Below are positions 34,077-42,778 of a DNA stretch of 64,000 nucleotides, piece after piece. Origin of the DNA: Larkinella knui (lineage in GTDB: Bacteria > Bacteroidota > Bacteroidia > Cytophagales > Spirosomataceae); NCBI RefSeq assembly GCF_003858645.1, contig NZ_RQJP01000001.1, positions 1,364,001-1,428,000 on the forward strand, read 5' to 3'. The notes under the pieces were generated by a model. That model worked only from the letters and a program-made list of their open reading frames with translations. It searched no databases and was not told the origin of the DNA. Each line of letters opens with the position of its first letter. The first letter of the stretch is position 1. A program made the position numbers and the translations under genes.

Positions 34077-35270
34077 GTGCCAAAATCGCTATCCTTTCGC
34101 TCTGGTCTGGGGAGCATTCTGTTCTGGTCGGTCATTTCAGCGGCTTTCATTGGTCCGGGCACCGTCACGACCTGTTTACTGGCGGGTTCGCGGTTTGGCC
34201 TTCAGTTGCTTTGGGCGCTTTCCTTTTCAACCATCGGAACCATTATTCTCCAGGAAGCCGCTGCCCGCATCACAATTGCCTCCGGTTTGAGCCTGGGGCA
34301 GGTCGTCGCGCAGTCGTATGGAACACGAAGTCGGTTGATCGCCGGTTTATTATTAAGTTCTGTGATAGGGGGTTGTGCCGCTTACCAGGCCGGAAATATT
34401 CTGGGTGCCGTTTCCGGCCTTTCGTTGATAACCGCCATTTCACCCACTTTTCTGACCGCAGCCATTGGGGCCGTATGTGTGTTTCTGCTTTGGCGCGGTT
34501 CAACCGGATTGATTGCCCAAATTTTAGGCACAATTGTATTCGTTATGGGAATTGCCTTTGCGTATGTTGCCACCCGGTCTGATCAATCGGCGGGAGCGTT
34601 TGTTGGTGCGCTGGTGCGGCCGGTTTTGCCCACCGATTCCTTTGTGCTGGTGATTGGGCTGATTGGAACGACCATTGTGCCTTATAATTTGTTTCTGGCG
34701 TCGGGCATTGGACGAGAACAGTCGCTGGCCGAGATGCGCTGGGGAATTGGCGTGGCCATCCTGATCGGTGGGTTGATTTCGATGGCAATTTTAGTGAGTG
34801 GAACGCTGGTAACGGGCGAGTTTTCATTCCGCAATGTGGCCGATACCCTGGCAAACCGCCTTGGCATCTGGAGCCAGGTTCTGTTTGCCTTTGGGTTATT
34901 TGCCGCCGGTTTTACGTCCGCGCTGACTGCCCCATTAGCGGCTGCCGTAACGGCCCAGAGCCTGATGGGCTGGGGGAGTACCTCCTGGCAATATCGGCTG
35001 GTTTGGCTGGGCGTAATGGGAATTGGGTTGATTTTCGGACTTTTGAATGCGCGACCTGTACCCGTCATCATTGTTGTTCAAGCCATTAACGGTATTTTGC
35101 TGCCCGTCGTAACGATATTTCTGTTTCAGGCGGTCAACAGCAAAAAGCTGATTCCTGACGAGTATCGGAACTCCTGGCTTCAAAATGTGGCTATGCTTCT
35201 GGTGGTTGGCGTTTCCCTGCTTTTTGGCGGGTGGAACGTCTGGCTGGCAGTCCGGAATTTGCTGAATTAG
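34077..35270 (+). CDS. NRAMP-like membrane transporter lacking the DPGN motif
   Basis: 397 residues, about eleven spans, GTG start. NRAMP fold by pattern, but the TM1 substrate motif, DPGN in true metal carriers, is G26-P-G-T here (AFIGPGTVTT). The TM6 motif, usually MPHN, is V201-P-Y-N (TTIVPYNLFL). The metal-coordinating Asp and Met are absent. This branch is annotated as divalent-metal transporter by homology, but its substrate may be different. It lies 92 bases after the cyclase gene in the oxoprolinase unit. From memory, Bacillus subtilis has an NRAMP-like gene (ycsG) next to its 5-oxoprolinase genes, so import of 5-oxoproline or a similar amide is plausible. Confidence 0.85.
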   Translation: MPKSLSFRSGLGSILFWSVISAAFIGPGTVTTCLLAGSRFGLQLLWALSFSTIGTIILQEAAARITIASGLSLGQVVAQSYGTRSRLIAGLLLSSVIGGCAAYQAGNILGAVSGLSLITAISPTFLTAAIGAVCVFLLWRGSTGLIAQILGTIVFVMGIAFAYVATRSDQSAGAFVGALVRPVLPTDSFVLVIGLIGTTIVPYNLFLASGIGREQSLAEMRWGIGVAILIGGLISMAILVSGTLVTGEFSFRNVADTLANRLGIWSQVLFAFGLFAAGFTSALTAPLAAAVTAQSLMGWGSTSWQYRLVWLGVMGIGLIFGLLNARPVPVIIVVQAINGILLPVVTIFLFQAVNSKKLIPDEYRNSWLQNVAMLLVVGVSLLFGGWNVWLAVRNLLN

Positions 35271-35362
35271 ACGGATTAAACCCGCTCCGGATCGTTCATC
35301 ACAAATCCGGTTGATTTTGGTTTTGGAGAAGTGTATCTTCGATTAATCAAACAAATGATGGT

Positions 35363-36166
35363 ATGAAAACGAGAAAAAATATACTGACTTTGTGGGTTTG
35401 TATCGGGTCGATTTTGGCCTTAAGTGGCTGTGCCCCAAAAGTGTACCAGCTAAAACCGGTTTCCGGCGATGTGGCTTTGATTGATGGCCGACCGACCACG
35501 AAAGCGGAGAAAGACGGTATTGTGGTCGTCGCTTCCTACGAACGGCTTGATTTGCAATATGTTGCGCTGGATGTTGAAATCAAAAACAGGACCGACCGTC
35601 CATTCGACGTCAACCCGGCGGATTTTGAATACACGGCTTTGGATGAGGAGCAGCATACGGTATTTCGGACGACGAGTTCACCCCAGAAACCCCTCATGTT
35701 CTCGGCTGCCGATCCTGTTCACGAAGCCGACCGAACGGTTTATAACCAGGAACGGGAAGTAAAACGGCTGAAAACGGCGAAAATCATCAATACGGTTTTG
35801 TTGGTGGCTGCCGTTGCCAGCGACGTCGCGAGCTCGTCATCCCGCAACAACCAGCGCCCCGAGCGTTGGGCTCAAAACCGGATTACGCACAACAACCTCT
35901 ATTCGGCTATTCAGGCGAAGCGCATCATCGACCACGGCATGTTTGCCGACCGGATGCAACGCTACGATTACGAAGCGTATCGCTGGAAGGAACTGGCCTT
36001 AAAACCCACGACGATTCAACCCGGCGAATCCGTTCGGGGACTGGTGTATTTGCCCATGAGCCGCGATGCCAGACACATGCTGGTGAATTATCCGGTGTCT
36101 GATTATGAGTCGATTATGATTACATTTCAGCAGGAATGGGTAAAAGCTGAGAAGCAGAGGAAGTAA
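35363..36166 (+). CDS. Hypothetical lipoprotein
   Basis: 267 residues. Lipobox LALSGC (Cys near residue 23) after a short basic start marks a lipoprotein. Residues ~40-110 are beta-rich and resemble the DUF4352-like immunoglobulin fold found in Bacteroidetes lipoproteins (VVVASYERLDLQYVALDVEIKN, then PFDVNPADFEYTALD). A helix (VKRLKTAKIINTVLLVAAVASDV) with a hydrophobic core follows, and the C-terminal strands (SVRGLVYLPM, YESIMITFQQEW) return to beta. No catalytic motif is visible. It is separated by 93 bases from the NRAMP-like gene in the same direction. Confidence 0.7.
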   Translation: MKTRKNILTLWVCIGSILALSGCAPKVYQLKPVSGDVALIDGRPTTKAEKDGIVVVASYERLDLQYVALDVEIKNRTDRPFDVNPADFEYTALDEEQHTVFRTTSSPQKPLMFSAADPVHEADRTVYNQEREVKRLKTAKIINTVLLVAAVASDVASSSSRNNQRPERWAQNRITHNNLYSAIQAKRIIDHGMFADRMQRYDYEAYRWKELALKPTTIQPGESVRGLVYLPMSRDARHMLVNYPVSDYESIMITFQQEWVKAEKQRK

Positions 36167-36180
36167 ATCCAATTGTCTGA

Positions 36181-36360
36181 ACTGCCAGAAAATTTACTTG
36201 TTTTTACGGAACTACCATCCTGACTACCAAAGGATTGAGGCAAATCGACGTTGTGATCTCAGCCTTGAAAGCGCAGGTAGGCGAGAGGATATTTGGTAAA
36301 TACCTGGAAAACGAGTTGGCGAAATCAAATGAGTTTAAAACGTATTTTTTTAACCGCTGA
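36181..36360 (+). pseudogene. Possible gene remnant before dnaE
   Basis: The frame from 36181 to the stop at 36358-36360 is open and reads like a real helical protein end: TTKGLRQIDVVISALK, then AQVGERIFGKYLENELAKS. It has no ATG or GTG at its beginning and directly follows an in-frame stop, so it may be the tail of a decayed gene or a small protein with a TTG or other rare start. I do not recognise it. Low confidence. Confidence 0.25.
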
Positions 36361-36456
36361 CAATCAGATTTCGGCAAATATTCTGTTGGCAAACCGGATT
36401 AAGCTCGATCGAAAGCGTTATTTTAGCCAGATAATTTCTTTTGAAAACCGGTACCG

Positions 36457-39400
36457 ATGCAATTCTCACACCTCCATTGCCACACCCAGTACTCGCTGCT
36501 CGACGGGCAGGCTGAGATCAAAAAGCTGATTAAGAAGGCCAAATCCGACAACATGCCCGCCGTTGCCATCACCGACCACGGCAACATGTTCGGCGTGTTC
36601 GAGTTCGTAGCCGAAGCCGCCAAACAGGGCGTCAAGCCGATTGTGGGTTGTGAATTTTACGTCGTTGAAGACCATACCAAAAAACAGTTTACCAAAGAAC
36701 AGAAAGATATTCGCTACCACCAGTTGCTGCTGGCGAAGAACCCGCAAGGCTACAAAAATCTGATCAAACTCTGCTCGCTGGGCTACATGGAAGGCTTGTA
36801 CGGGAAGTACCCGCGCATCACCAAAGCCCTGATCGACCAGTATAAAGAAGGGCTGATTGCGTCGACCTGCTGCATCGGCGCGTCGGTTCCGAAAACCATT
36901 CTGAAGAAGGGCGAAGAAGCGGGCGAGAAAGAATTTCAGTGGTGGCTCGACCGGTTTGGCGAAGATTATTACGTGGAACTGCAACGCCACGAGATTCCCG
37001 ATCAGATCAAAGTCAACGAGGTGCTGGTGAAGTTCGCCCGCAAATACAACGTCAAAATCATTGCTTCCAACGACTCGCATTACGTCGACCGCGAAGACTG
37101 GGTGGCGCACGATATCCTGCTGTGTGTCAACACGAACGAAAAGTTGAGTACGCCTTCCGAAAAAGAATTTAACGATGAGGAAGGAGCCAAGAAAGGCACG
37201 CGGTTTGCGTTTTTCAGCGACCAGTTTTATTTCAAGAATACGCAGGAAATGTCGACGCTTTTCCGGGATTTGCCGGAAGCGATCGACAACACCAACGAGA
37301 TTGTCGACAAGGTTGAAACGCTGAAACTGAAGCGGGATATTCTGCTGCCGAACTTCGTGATTCCCGACGGTTTTGCAACGCAGGACGATTACCTCGAATA
37401 CCTGACCTTTAACGGGGCCAACCAGCGCTACCGGGTTCTGACGCCCGAAGTCGATGAGCGTCTGCGGTTTGAGCTGGGCGTGATCCGGCAAATGGGATTC
37501 GCGGGCTACTTTCTGATCGTGTCGGATTTTATCCAGGCCGGGCGCGATCTGGGTGTGATGGTGGGCCCGGGGCGGGGTTCGGCGGCTGGTTCGGCGGTGG
37601 CCTATTGCATCGGGATAACGAACATCGACCCCATCAAGTACAACCTGCTTTTCGAGCGGTTTTTGAATCCCGACCGGAAGTCCATGCCCGATATTGATAC
37701 CGACTTTGACGACGAAGGTCGCCAGAAGGTGATCGATTACGTGGTGAAAAAATACGGCAAGCAGCAGGTGGCCCAGATTGTTACGTACGGTACGATGGCG
37801 GCTAAATCGGCCATCAAGGACGTTGCCCGCGTGATGGAATTGCCGCTGTCCGAATCAAACGCCCTGGCCAAGCTCGTGCCTGACAAGCCGACGTACAACA
37901 TGACCCTCAAAAAGATTTTTGAGGACTCGATCGATACGCTGGGCATGATGATTCAGCCGGAGGAGGTCGAGAATGTGAAGAAAATGCGGGCCATCGAAGC
38001 GGGCAACGATTTGTCGGCCAAAGTCTTGAAGCAGGCGCGGAAACTAGAAGGGAACATCCGGAATACGGGTATTCACGCGGCCGGGATTATCATTGCGCCG
38101 GAGGATTTGTCGAACATCGTTCCGGTATCGACTTCCAAGGAAACCGACCTGATTATCACGCAGTACGAAGGAAAAGTGATCGAGGATGCGGGCGTTATCA
38201 AGATGGACTTTCTGGGGTTACGAAACCTCACGATCATCAAGGAAAGCCTGCGGCTCATCAAACAAAACCACGGCGGATTATTCGTAAACGGGGTTGAAAC
38301 CGACATCGATGACATTCCGCTCGACGACGAGGAAACCTACAAGACCTTCCAGCGCGGTGAAACGAACGCCATTTTCCAGTTCGAATCCGACGGTATGAAA
38401 AAATACATGAAAGATCTTCGGCCGGACCGGTTTGAGGATCTGATTGCGATGAACGCCCTGTATCGACCTGGCCCGATTGCCTACATACCGAACTTTATCA
38501 ACCGGAAACACGGGCGGGAAGAAGTGAAATACGACTTGCCCGAAATGGAGGAATTTCTGGCGGATACCTACGGAATTACGGTCTATCAGGAACAATTGAT
38601 GCTGCTTTCGCAGAAACTGGGCAATTTTACCAAAGGGGATGCCGACGTGTTGCGGAAAGCGATGGGGAAAAAAGACCGCGCGACGCTCGACAAAATGAAG
38701 GGCAAATTCATGGACGGCTGCACGGCCAATAAATTGCCAATCAAGATCTGCGAAAAAGTCTGGACCGACTGGGAAGCGTTTGCTTCGTACGCCTTTAACA
38801 AGTCACACTCAACCTGTTATGCGTTTGTGGCCTACCAGACGGCCTATCTAAAAACGCATTACAAATCGGAATACATGGCGGCCGTTTTGACCAGTTCGCT
38901 GGGCAACATCGATAAAATCACCTTCTTTATGGAAGAGTGCAAAGCCATCGGTATTCCGGTTCTGGGTCCGGACATCAATGAATCGGAGCGGTTTTTCGGG
39001 GTCAACCAGAAAGGGGAAATCCGGTTTGGACTGGGAGCCATTAAAGGGACCGGCGATGCGGCCGTGGAATCCATCATTGAGGAACGTAAAAACGGCGGGC
39101 CGTTCAAGGATGTGTACGATTTTGTGATTCGGATCAACCTGCGAACCGTCAATAAAAAGACCCTGGAAAGTCTGGCCTACGCCGGGGCTTTTGATAATCA
39201 GGAGGAATTTCACCGGGCGCAGTATTTCACCCCGGCCGAAGGCGAAACGACGACGTATATTGAAAAATTGACCCGGTATGCCAACAACTACCACGCTGAA
39301 AAGTCGGCGGCCCAGCAGTCGTTGTTTGGCGGTATTGGTGGTGAACCCAATATTGCCCGGCCCAAACCGCCCGTTGTGGAGCCCTGGAGCGAGATCGAAC

Positions 39401-40029
39401 GACTGAAATTTGAAAAAGATGTCGTTGGATTTTACATTTCCGGCCACCCGCTCGATGAATTTCGGATCGAACTGGAGAGTTTCTGTACGTGTACCCTCGA
39501 TAAATTATTTGACGAAGCCAATCAGGGCCGGGAAATTACCGTGGGCGGTATTGTGACGAGCAAACAACTGCGGCAATCCAAAAACGGAAATCCGTTCGTG
39601 ATTTTTAAACTGGAAGATTACAACGGAACGGTGGAAATGAGCTTGTTCGGCGAGGATTTTGTGCGGATGGGCAATTACATCGAAGAAGGCTTGTTTTTGC
39701 ACATCAAAGGAAAGCTGCAAAACCGCTGGAACTCAGACACCTTCGAATTTCGGCCGAATTTTATCCAGCTCTTGACCGAGGTGCGGCAGAAATACAGCAA
39801 GGAATTGTGTGTTCAGCTGGATTTGAAGCTGATAAACAACGAGTTTGTGGCCAAAATTGCGGATTTGGTAAAAACCTATCCGGGTTCCTGCAATCTGGTG
39901 CTGCGGGTAACGGACGATGAAGACCGGGTCGATGTCAGCATGCTGTCGAGGCCCTTTAAAATTGCGCCGGTGAATGAATTGTTAAAAGAACTGGACGCGA
40001 TCGATGGAGTCGGCTACCGGCTGAATTAA
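36457..40029 (+). CDS. dnaE: DNA polymerase III subunit alpha
   Basis: 1190 residues. An N-terminal PHP domain (HLHCHTQYSLLDG, ITDHGNMFG) is followed by the Pol III palm with catalytic Asp residues in PDIDTDFDDEGR. The fingers (GPGRGSAAGSAVAYC is in the palm region) and tandem fingers motifs FASYAFNKSHS and AAVLTSSLGN are intact. A C-terminal OB fold carries ITVGGIVTSKQLRQSKNGN. A beta-clamp-binding motif, Q953-Q-S-L-F957, sits just before the OB region (AAQQSLFGG). It is the replicative polymerase. Length and order are normal for Bacteroidetes. The ATG at 36457 gives the exact expected N terminus. Confidence 0.97.
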   Translation: MQFSHLHCHTQYSLLDGQAEIKKLIKKAKSDNMPAVAITDHGNMFGVFEFVAEAAKQGVKPIVGCEFYVVEDHTKKQFTKEQKDIRYHQLLLAKNPQGYKNLIKLCSLGYMEGLYGKYPRITKALIDQYKEGLIASTCCIGASVPKTILKKGEEAGEKEFQWWLDRFGEDYYVELQRHEIPDQIKVNEVLVKFARKYNVKIIASNDSHYVDREDWVAHDILLCVNTNEKLSTPSEKEFNDEEGAKKGTRFAFFSDQFYFKNTQEMSTLFRDLPEAIDNTNEIVDKVETLKLKRDILLPNFVIPDGFATQDDYLEYLTFNGANQRYRVLTPEVDERLRFELGVIRQMGFAGYFLIVSDFIQAGRDLGVMVGPGRGSAAGSAVAYCIGITNIDPIKYNLLFERFLNPDRKSMPDIDTDFDDEGRQKVIDYVVKKYGKQQVAQIVTYGTMAAKSAIKDVARVMELPLSESNALAKLVPDKPTYNMTLKKIFEDSIDTLGMMIQPEEVENVKKMRAIEAGNDLSAKVLKQARKLEGNIRNTGIHAAGIIIAPEDLSNIVPVSTSKETDLIITQYEGKVIEDAGVIKMDFLGLRNLTIIKESLRLIKQNHGGLFVNGVETDIDDIPLDDEETYKTFQRGETNAIFQFESDGMKKYMKDLRPDRFEDLIAMNALYRPGPIAYIPNFINRKHGREEVKYDLPEMEEFLADTYGITVYQEQLMLLSQKLGNFTKGDADVLRKAMGKKDRATLDKMKGKFMDGCTANKLPIKICEKVWTDWEAFASYAFNKSHSTCYAFVAYQTAYLKTHYKSEYMAAVLTSSLGNIDKITFFMEECKAIGIPVLGPDINESERFFGVNQKGEIRFGLGAIKGTGDAAVESIIEERKNGGPFKDVYDFVIRINLRTVNKKTLESLAYAGAFDNQEEFHRAQYFTPAEGETTTYIEKLTRYANNYHAEKSAAQQSLFGGIGGEPNIARPKPPVVEPWSEIERLKFEKDVVGFYISGHPLDEFRIELESFCTCTLDKLFDEANQGREITVGGIVTSKQLRQSKNGNPFVIFKLEDYNGTVEMSLFGEDFVRMGNYIEEGLFLHIKGKLQNRWNSDTFEFRPNFIQLLTEVRQKYSKELCVQLDLKLINNEFVAKIADLVKTYPGSCNLVLRVTDDEDRVDVSMLSRPFKIAPVNELLKELDAIDGVGYRLN

Positions 40030-40103
40030 TGTTGAACTTTTTTCCAATTCAAAACATTGTACGTACATAAGAGTTAAAATAGACAAATAATCGAGATACA
40101 ATC

Positions 40104-40424
40104 ATGGCAAAAGCGATTGAAATAACCGACGCCAACTTCGCAGAAGTAATCAATTCTGATATACCGGTACTAGTGGATTTTTGGGCTGAATGGTGTGGCC
40201 CCTGTAAAATGATCGGACCCGTTGTGGAACAACTGGCGGGCGAATACGAAGGCAAAGCCATCGTCGCTAAAATGGATGTGGATATGAACGCCCAGATCCC
40301 CGCTCAATTCGGTATTCGCAGCATCCCGACCTTGATGGTCTTCAAAAACGGTAAAATGGTTGATAAGGTGATCGGTGCCGTTGCCAAATCCGTTCTGGAA
40401 CAGAAATTAGTAGCCCAGTTGTAA
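40104..40424 (+). CDS. trxA: Thioredoxin
   Basis: 106 residues. The active site is WAEWCGPCK with the redox pair in CGPC. The cis-Pro motif [12 protein letters not shown] and the C-terminal helix are standard. It reduces disulfides in the cytoplasm. It follows dnaE by 74 bases but has its own AT-rich upstream region and terminator, so it may be a separate unit. Confidence 0.96.
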   Translation: MAKAIEITDANFAEVINSDIPVLVDFWAEWCGPCKMIGPVVEQLAGEYEGKAIVAKMDVDMNAQIPAQFGIRSIPTLMVFKNGKMVDKVIGAVAKSVLEQKLVAQL

Positions 40425-40448
40425 GCGGGTTACCTACCCATAGATTTT

Positions 40449-40478
40449 AAAAGCCGGGCAGAAATGTCGGGCTTTTTT
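40449..40478 (+). terminator. Rho-independent terminator of trxA
   Basis: Stem AAAAGCCGGGCA / TGTCGGGCTTTT with one mismatch and one G-T pair around a GAAA loop, then T-rich. It lies 24 bases after the trxA stop. Confidence 0.85.
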
Positions 40479-40576
40479 GTTGTCTTTTTGGAATGTAAAG
40501 TCACAAACTGATTCTGAAAACTTGCCCGGTTTCGTCTTTTGGTCTATCTTACGATGGAACGAATACGACCCCAACC

Positions 40577-42766
40577 ATGCGATCATTTTTCCTGCTGATT
40601 TTTCTTTTCGGTTCAATTTCGGCCCAATCCCAGGCTTTCCTTCCCAAAGAAATCGCGCGGTGGCAGAAGCGGGCGAAAAAAATCACCATCACCCGCGATA
40701 CCTGGGACATCCCTCATATTTACGGAAAAACCGACGCTGACGTTGTTTTCGGGCTTTTGTATACCCAGTGTGAAGACGATTTTGCGCGGGTGGAAGAAAA
40801 TTACCTCGACGCCATCGGGCGGATGGCCGAAGTCGACGGCGAAAAGGCGTTGTACCACGATCTCCGCGCCCGGCTTTTTATGGACACCACGCACGCTATT
40901 GCTTTGTATAAAAAATCGCCAGCCTGGATGAAAAAACTACTGGATGCTTTTGCGGATGGTACTAATTATTATCTCTATACGCACCCCAATGTCAAACCCC
41001 GTTTGCTAACCCGGTTTCAACCCTGGATGCCCCTCATGTTCAGCGAAGGCAGTATTGGCGGAAACATCAGCGTGGTTTCAACCGAGCGAATCAAGGCATT
41101 TTATACCAATACGAAATGGTCGGCTGAGGTGCCGGCTTTTGATAAAAACGAACGCGAACCCGTCGGCTCGAACGGTTTTGCGATTGCTCCCTCAAAAACC
41201 GCATCGAAGAAGGCCATGCTGCTGATCAATCCGCATACTTCGTTTTATTTCCGGTCGGAAGTCCATTTGGTGAGTAAGAAAGGATTGAATGCGTACGGGG
41301 CCGTAACCTGGGGTCAATTCTTTGTCTATCAGGGCTTTAATCAAAATTGTGGCTGGATGCATACCTCCGGCGATGCGGATTCGATGGACGAATACCTCGA
41401 AACCGTCGAGAAAAAAGACGGGGTCTACCAGTACAAATACGGGAATGAATGGCGTCCGGTTAAAACCGAGAAAATAGCGCTGCCCTATAAGTCCGGCAAC
41501 GGGATACAGTACAGGGAATTTACGATTTACCGCACTCACCACGGGCCGGTGGCGGGCCAGCTGGGCGATAAATGGATCACCATCCGGATGATGGATGATC
41601 CGCTGAACGCCCTGGCGCAGTCGTATCTGCGGACCAAAGCGAAGGACTACGCGAGTTACCGGAACGTGATGAAATTGAACGGCAATGCAACCAATAATAC
41701 CGTATACGCCGATCGAAACGGCACGATTGCCTACTGGCACGGAAACTTCATCCCAAAACGCAATCCAAAATTTGACTGGAGCCAGCCCGTTGATGGCAGC
41801 AATCCGGAAACGGATTGGAAGGGATTCCACGAAATCGATGAGATCGTTCAGGTTAAAAATCCGGCCAGCGGCTGGATTCAGAATTGCAATTCAACGCCGT
41901 TTTCGGTTTCCGGACCCAGCAGCCCGGCCATTAGTCAGTATCCGACGTACATGGCACCGGATGCCGAAAATTACCGGGGCGTCAATGCAGTCCGGGTTTT
42001 GAGCCAAAAGAAAGTATTTACGCTGGATACCCTAATTGCAGCCGCTAACGATCCGCACCTGGCCGGGTTTGACGACCTGATTCCCGCATTGGTGCAGGCG
42101 TATAAAACCGTCGCAGCAAAATCGGACGACCAGCCGAAACCGCTGGCCGAAGCCATCGAGCTATTGAGCAACTGGGATAACACCTATGGCACGAACTCGG
42201 TGCCTACCACGCTGGCGGTTTATTGGGGTGAGCGGATTCAACGGCTGGCCCGTTCTCAACTTAAAGGAGACCAACGGTTTGATTTTCTGACGTTTACCGA
42301 TTATGTGATCAAAAACACCACACCCCAGGATAAAGTGAAAATGCTCTCCGACGCAATGGATGAGCTCACGCGGGATTTTGGTACCTGGAAAACACCCTGG
42401 GGAGAAATCAATCGTTTTCAGCGGCTGACCGGCAAAATTACCGAAACCTTCGACGATCAAAAACCGAGTCTGCCGGTCGGTTTCACCTCCGCGACCTGGG
42501 GTTCGCTGGCGTCTTTTGGGGCACGAACCTATCCGGGTACGAAAAAACGGTATGGCAGTGTGGGCAATAGTTTTGTGGCCGTCGTGGAGTTTGGTGATCG
42601 CGTGAAAGCCCGAACCGTCGTCAACGGGGGGCACAGCAGCAACCCGGCCTCTCCGCATTTCAACGATCAGGCGGCCCTGTACAGCGCCGGAAAATTCAAG
42701 GACATCTGGTTTTACCCCGAAGAAATTCAGCAGCATGTTGGCAAGACGTATCATCCGGGCGAGTGA
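40577..42766 (+). CDS. Exported penicillin-acylase-type (Ntn) hydrolase
   Basis: 729 residues with a signal peptide (MRSFFLLIFLFGSISAQS). The alpha chain holds ITRDTWDIPHIYGKTDADVVFGLLYTQCEDD, typical of the penicillin amidase family. The autoproteolytic junction with the nucleophile is at EPVGS198-N199-GFAI, where Ser198 becomes the N terminus of the beta chain. The later oxyanion region is LNGNATNNTVYADRNGTIAYW. Family members hydrolyse acyl amides such as beta-lactam side chains, acyl-homoserine lactones and cyclic lipopeptides in the periplasm. The natural substrate is unknown. It is convergent with the helicase gene, 12 bases apart. Confidence 0.9.
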   Translation: MRSFFLLIFLFGSISAQSQAFLPKEIARWQKRAKKITITRDTWDIPHIYGKTDADVVFGLLYTQCEDDFARVEENYLDAIGRMAEVDGEKALYHDLRARLFMDTTHAIALYKKSPAWMKKLLDAFADGTNYYLYTHPNVKPRLLTRFQPWMPLMFSEGSIGGNISVVSTERIKAFYTNTKWSAEVPAFDKNEREPVGSNGFAIAPSKTASKKAMLLINPHTSFYFRSEVHLVSKKGLNAYGAVTWGQFFVYQGFNQNCGWMHTSGDADSMDEYLETVEKKDGVYQYKYGNEWRPVKTEKIALPYKSGNGIQYREFTIYRTHHGPVAGQLGDKWITIRMMDDPLNALAQSYLRTKAKDYASYRNVMKLNGNATNNTVYADRNGTIAYWHGNFIPKRNPKFDWSQPVDGSNPETDWKGFHEIDEIVQVKNPASGWIQNCNSTPFSVSGPSSPAISQYPTYMAPDAENYRGVNAVRVLSQKKVFTLDTLIAAANDPHLAGFDDLIPALVQAYKTVAAKSDDQPKPLAEAIELLSNWDNTYGTNSVPTTLAVYWGERIQRLARSQLKGDQRFDFLTFTDYVIKNTTPQDKVKMLSDAMDELTRDFGTWKTPWGEINRFQRLTGKITETFDDQKPSLPVGFTSATWGSLASFGARTYPGTKKRYGSVGNSFVAVVEFGDRVKARTVVNGGHSSNPASPHFNDQAALYSAGKFKDIWFYPEEIQQHVGKTYHPGE

Positions 42767-42778
42767 GGACCGGCGGTA

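Noticed and set aside
36466-37491. 341-codon open frame on the minus strand
   Set aside because: It is antisense to dnaE, has no recognisable motif, and arises from codon bias of the real gene.
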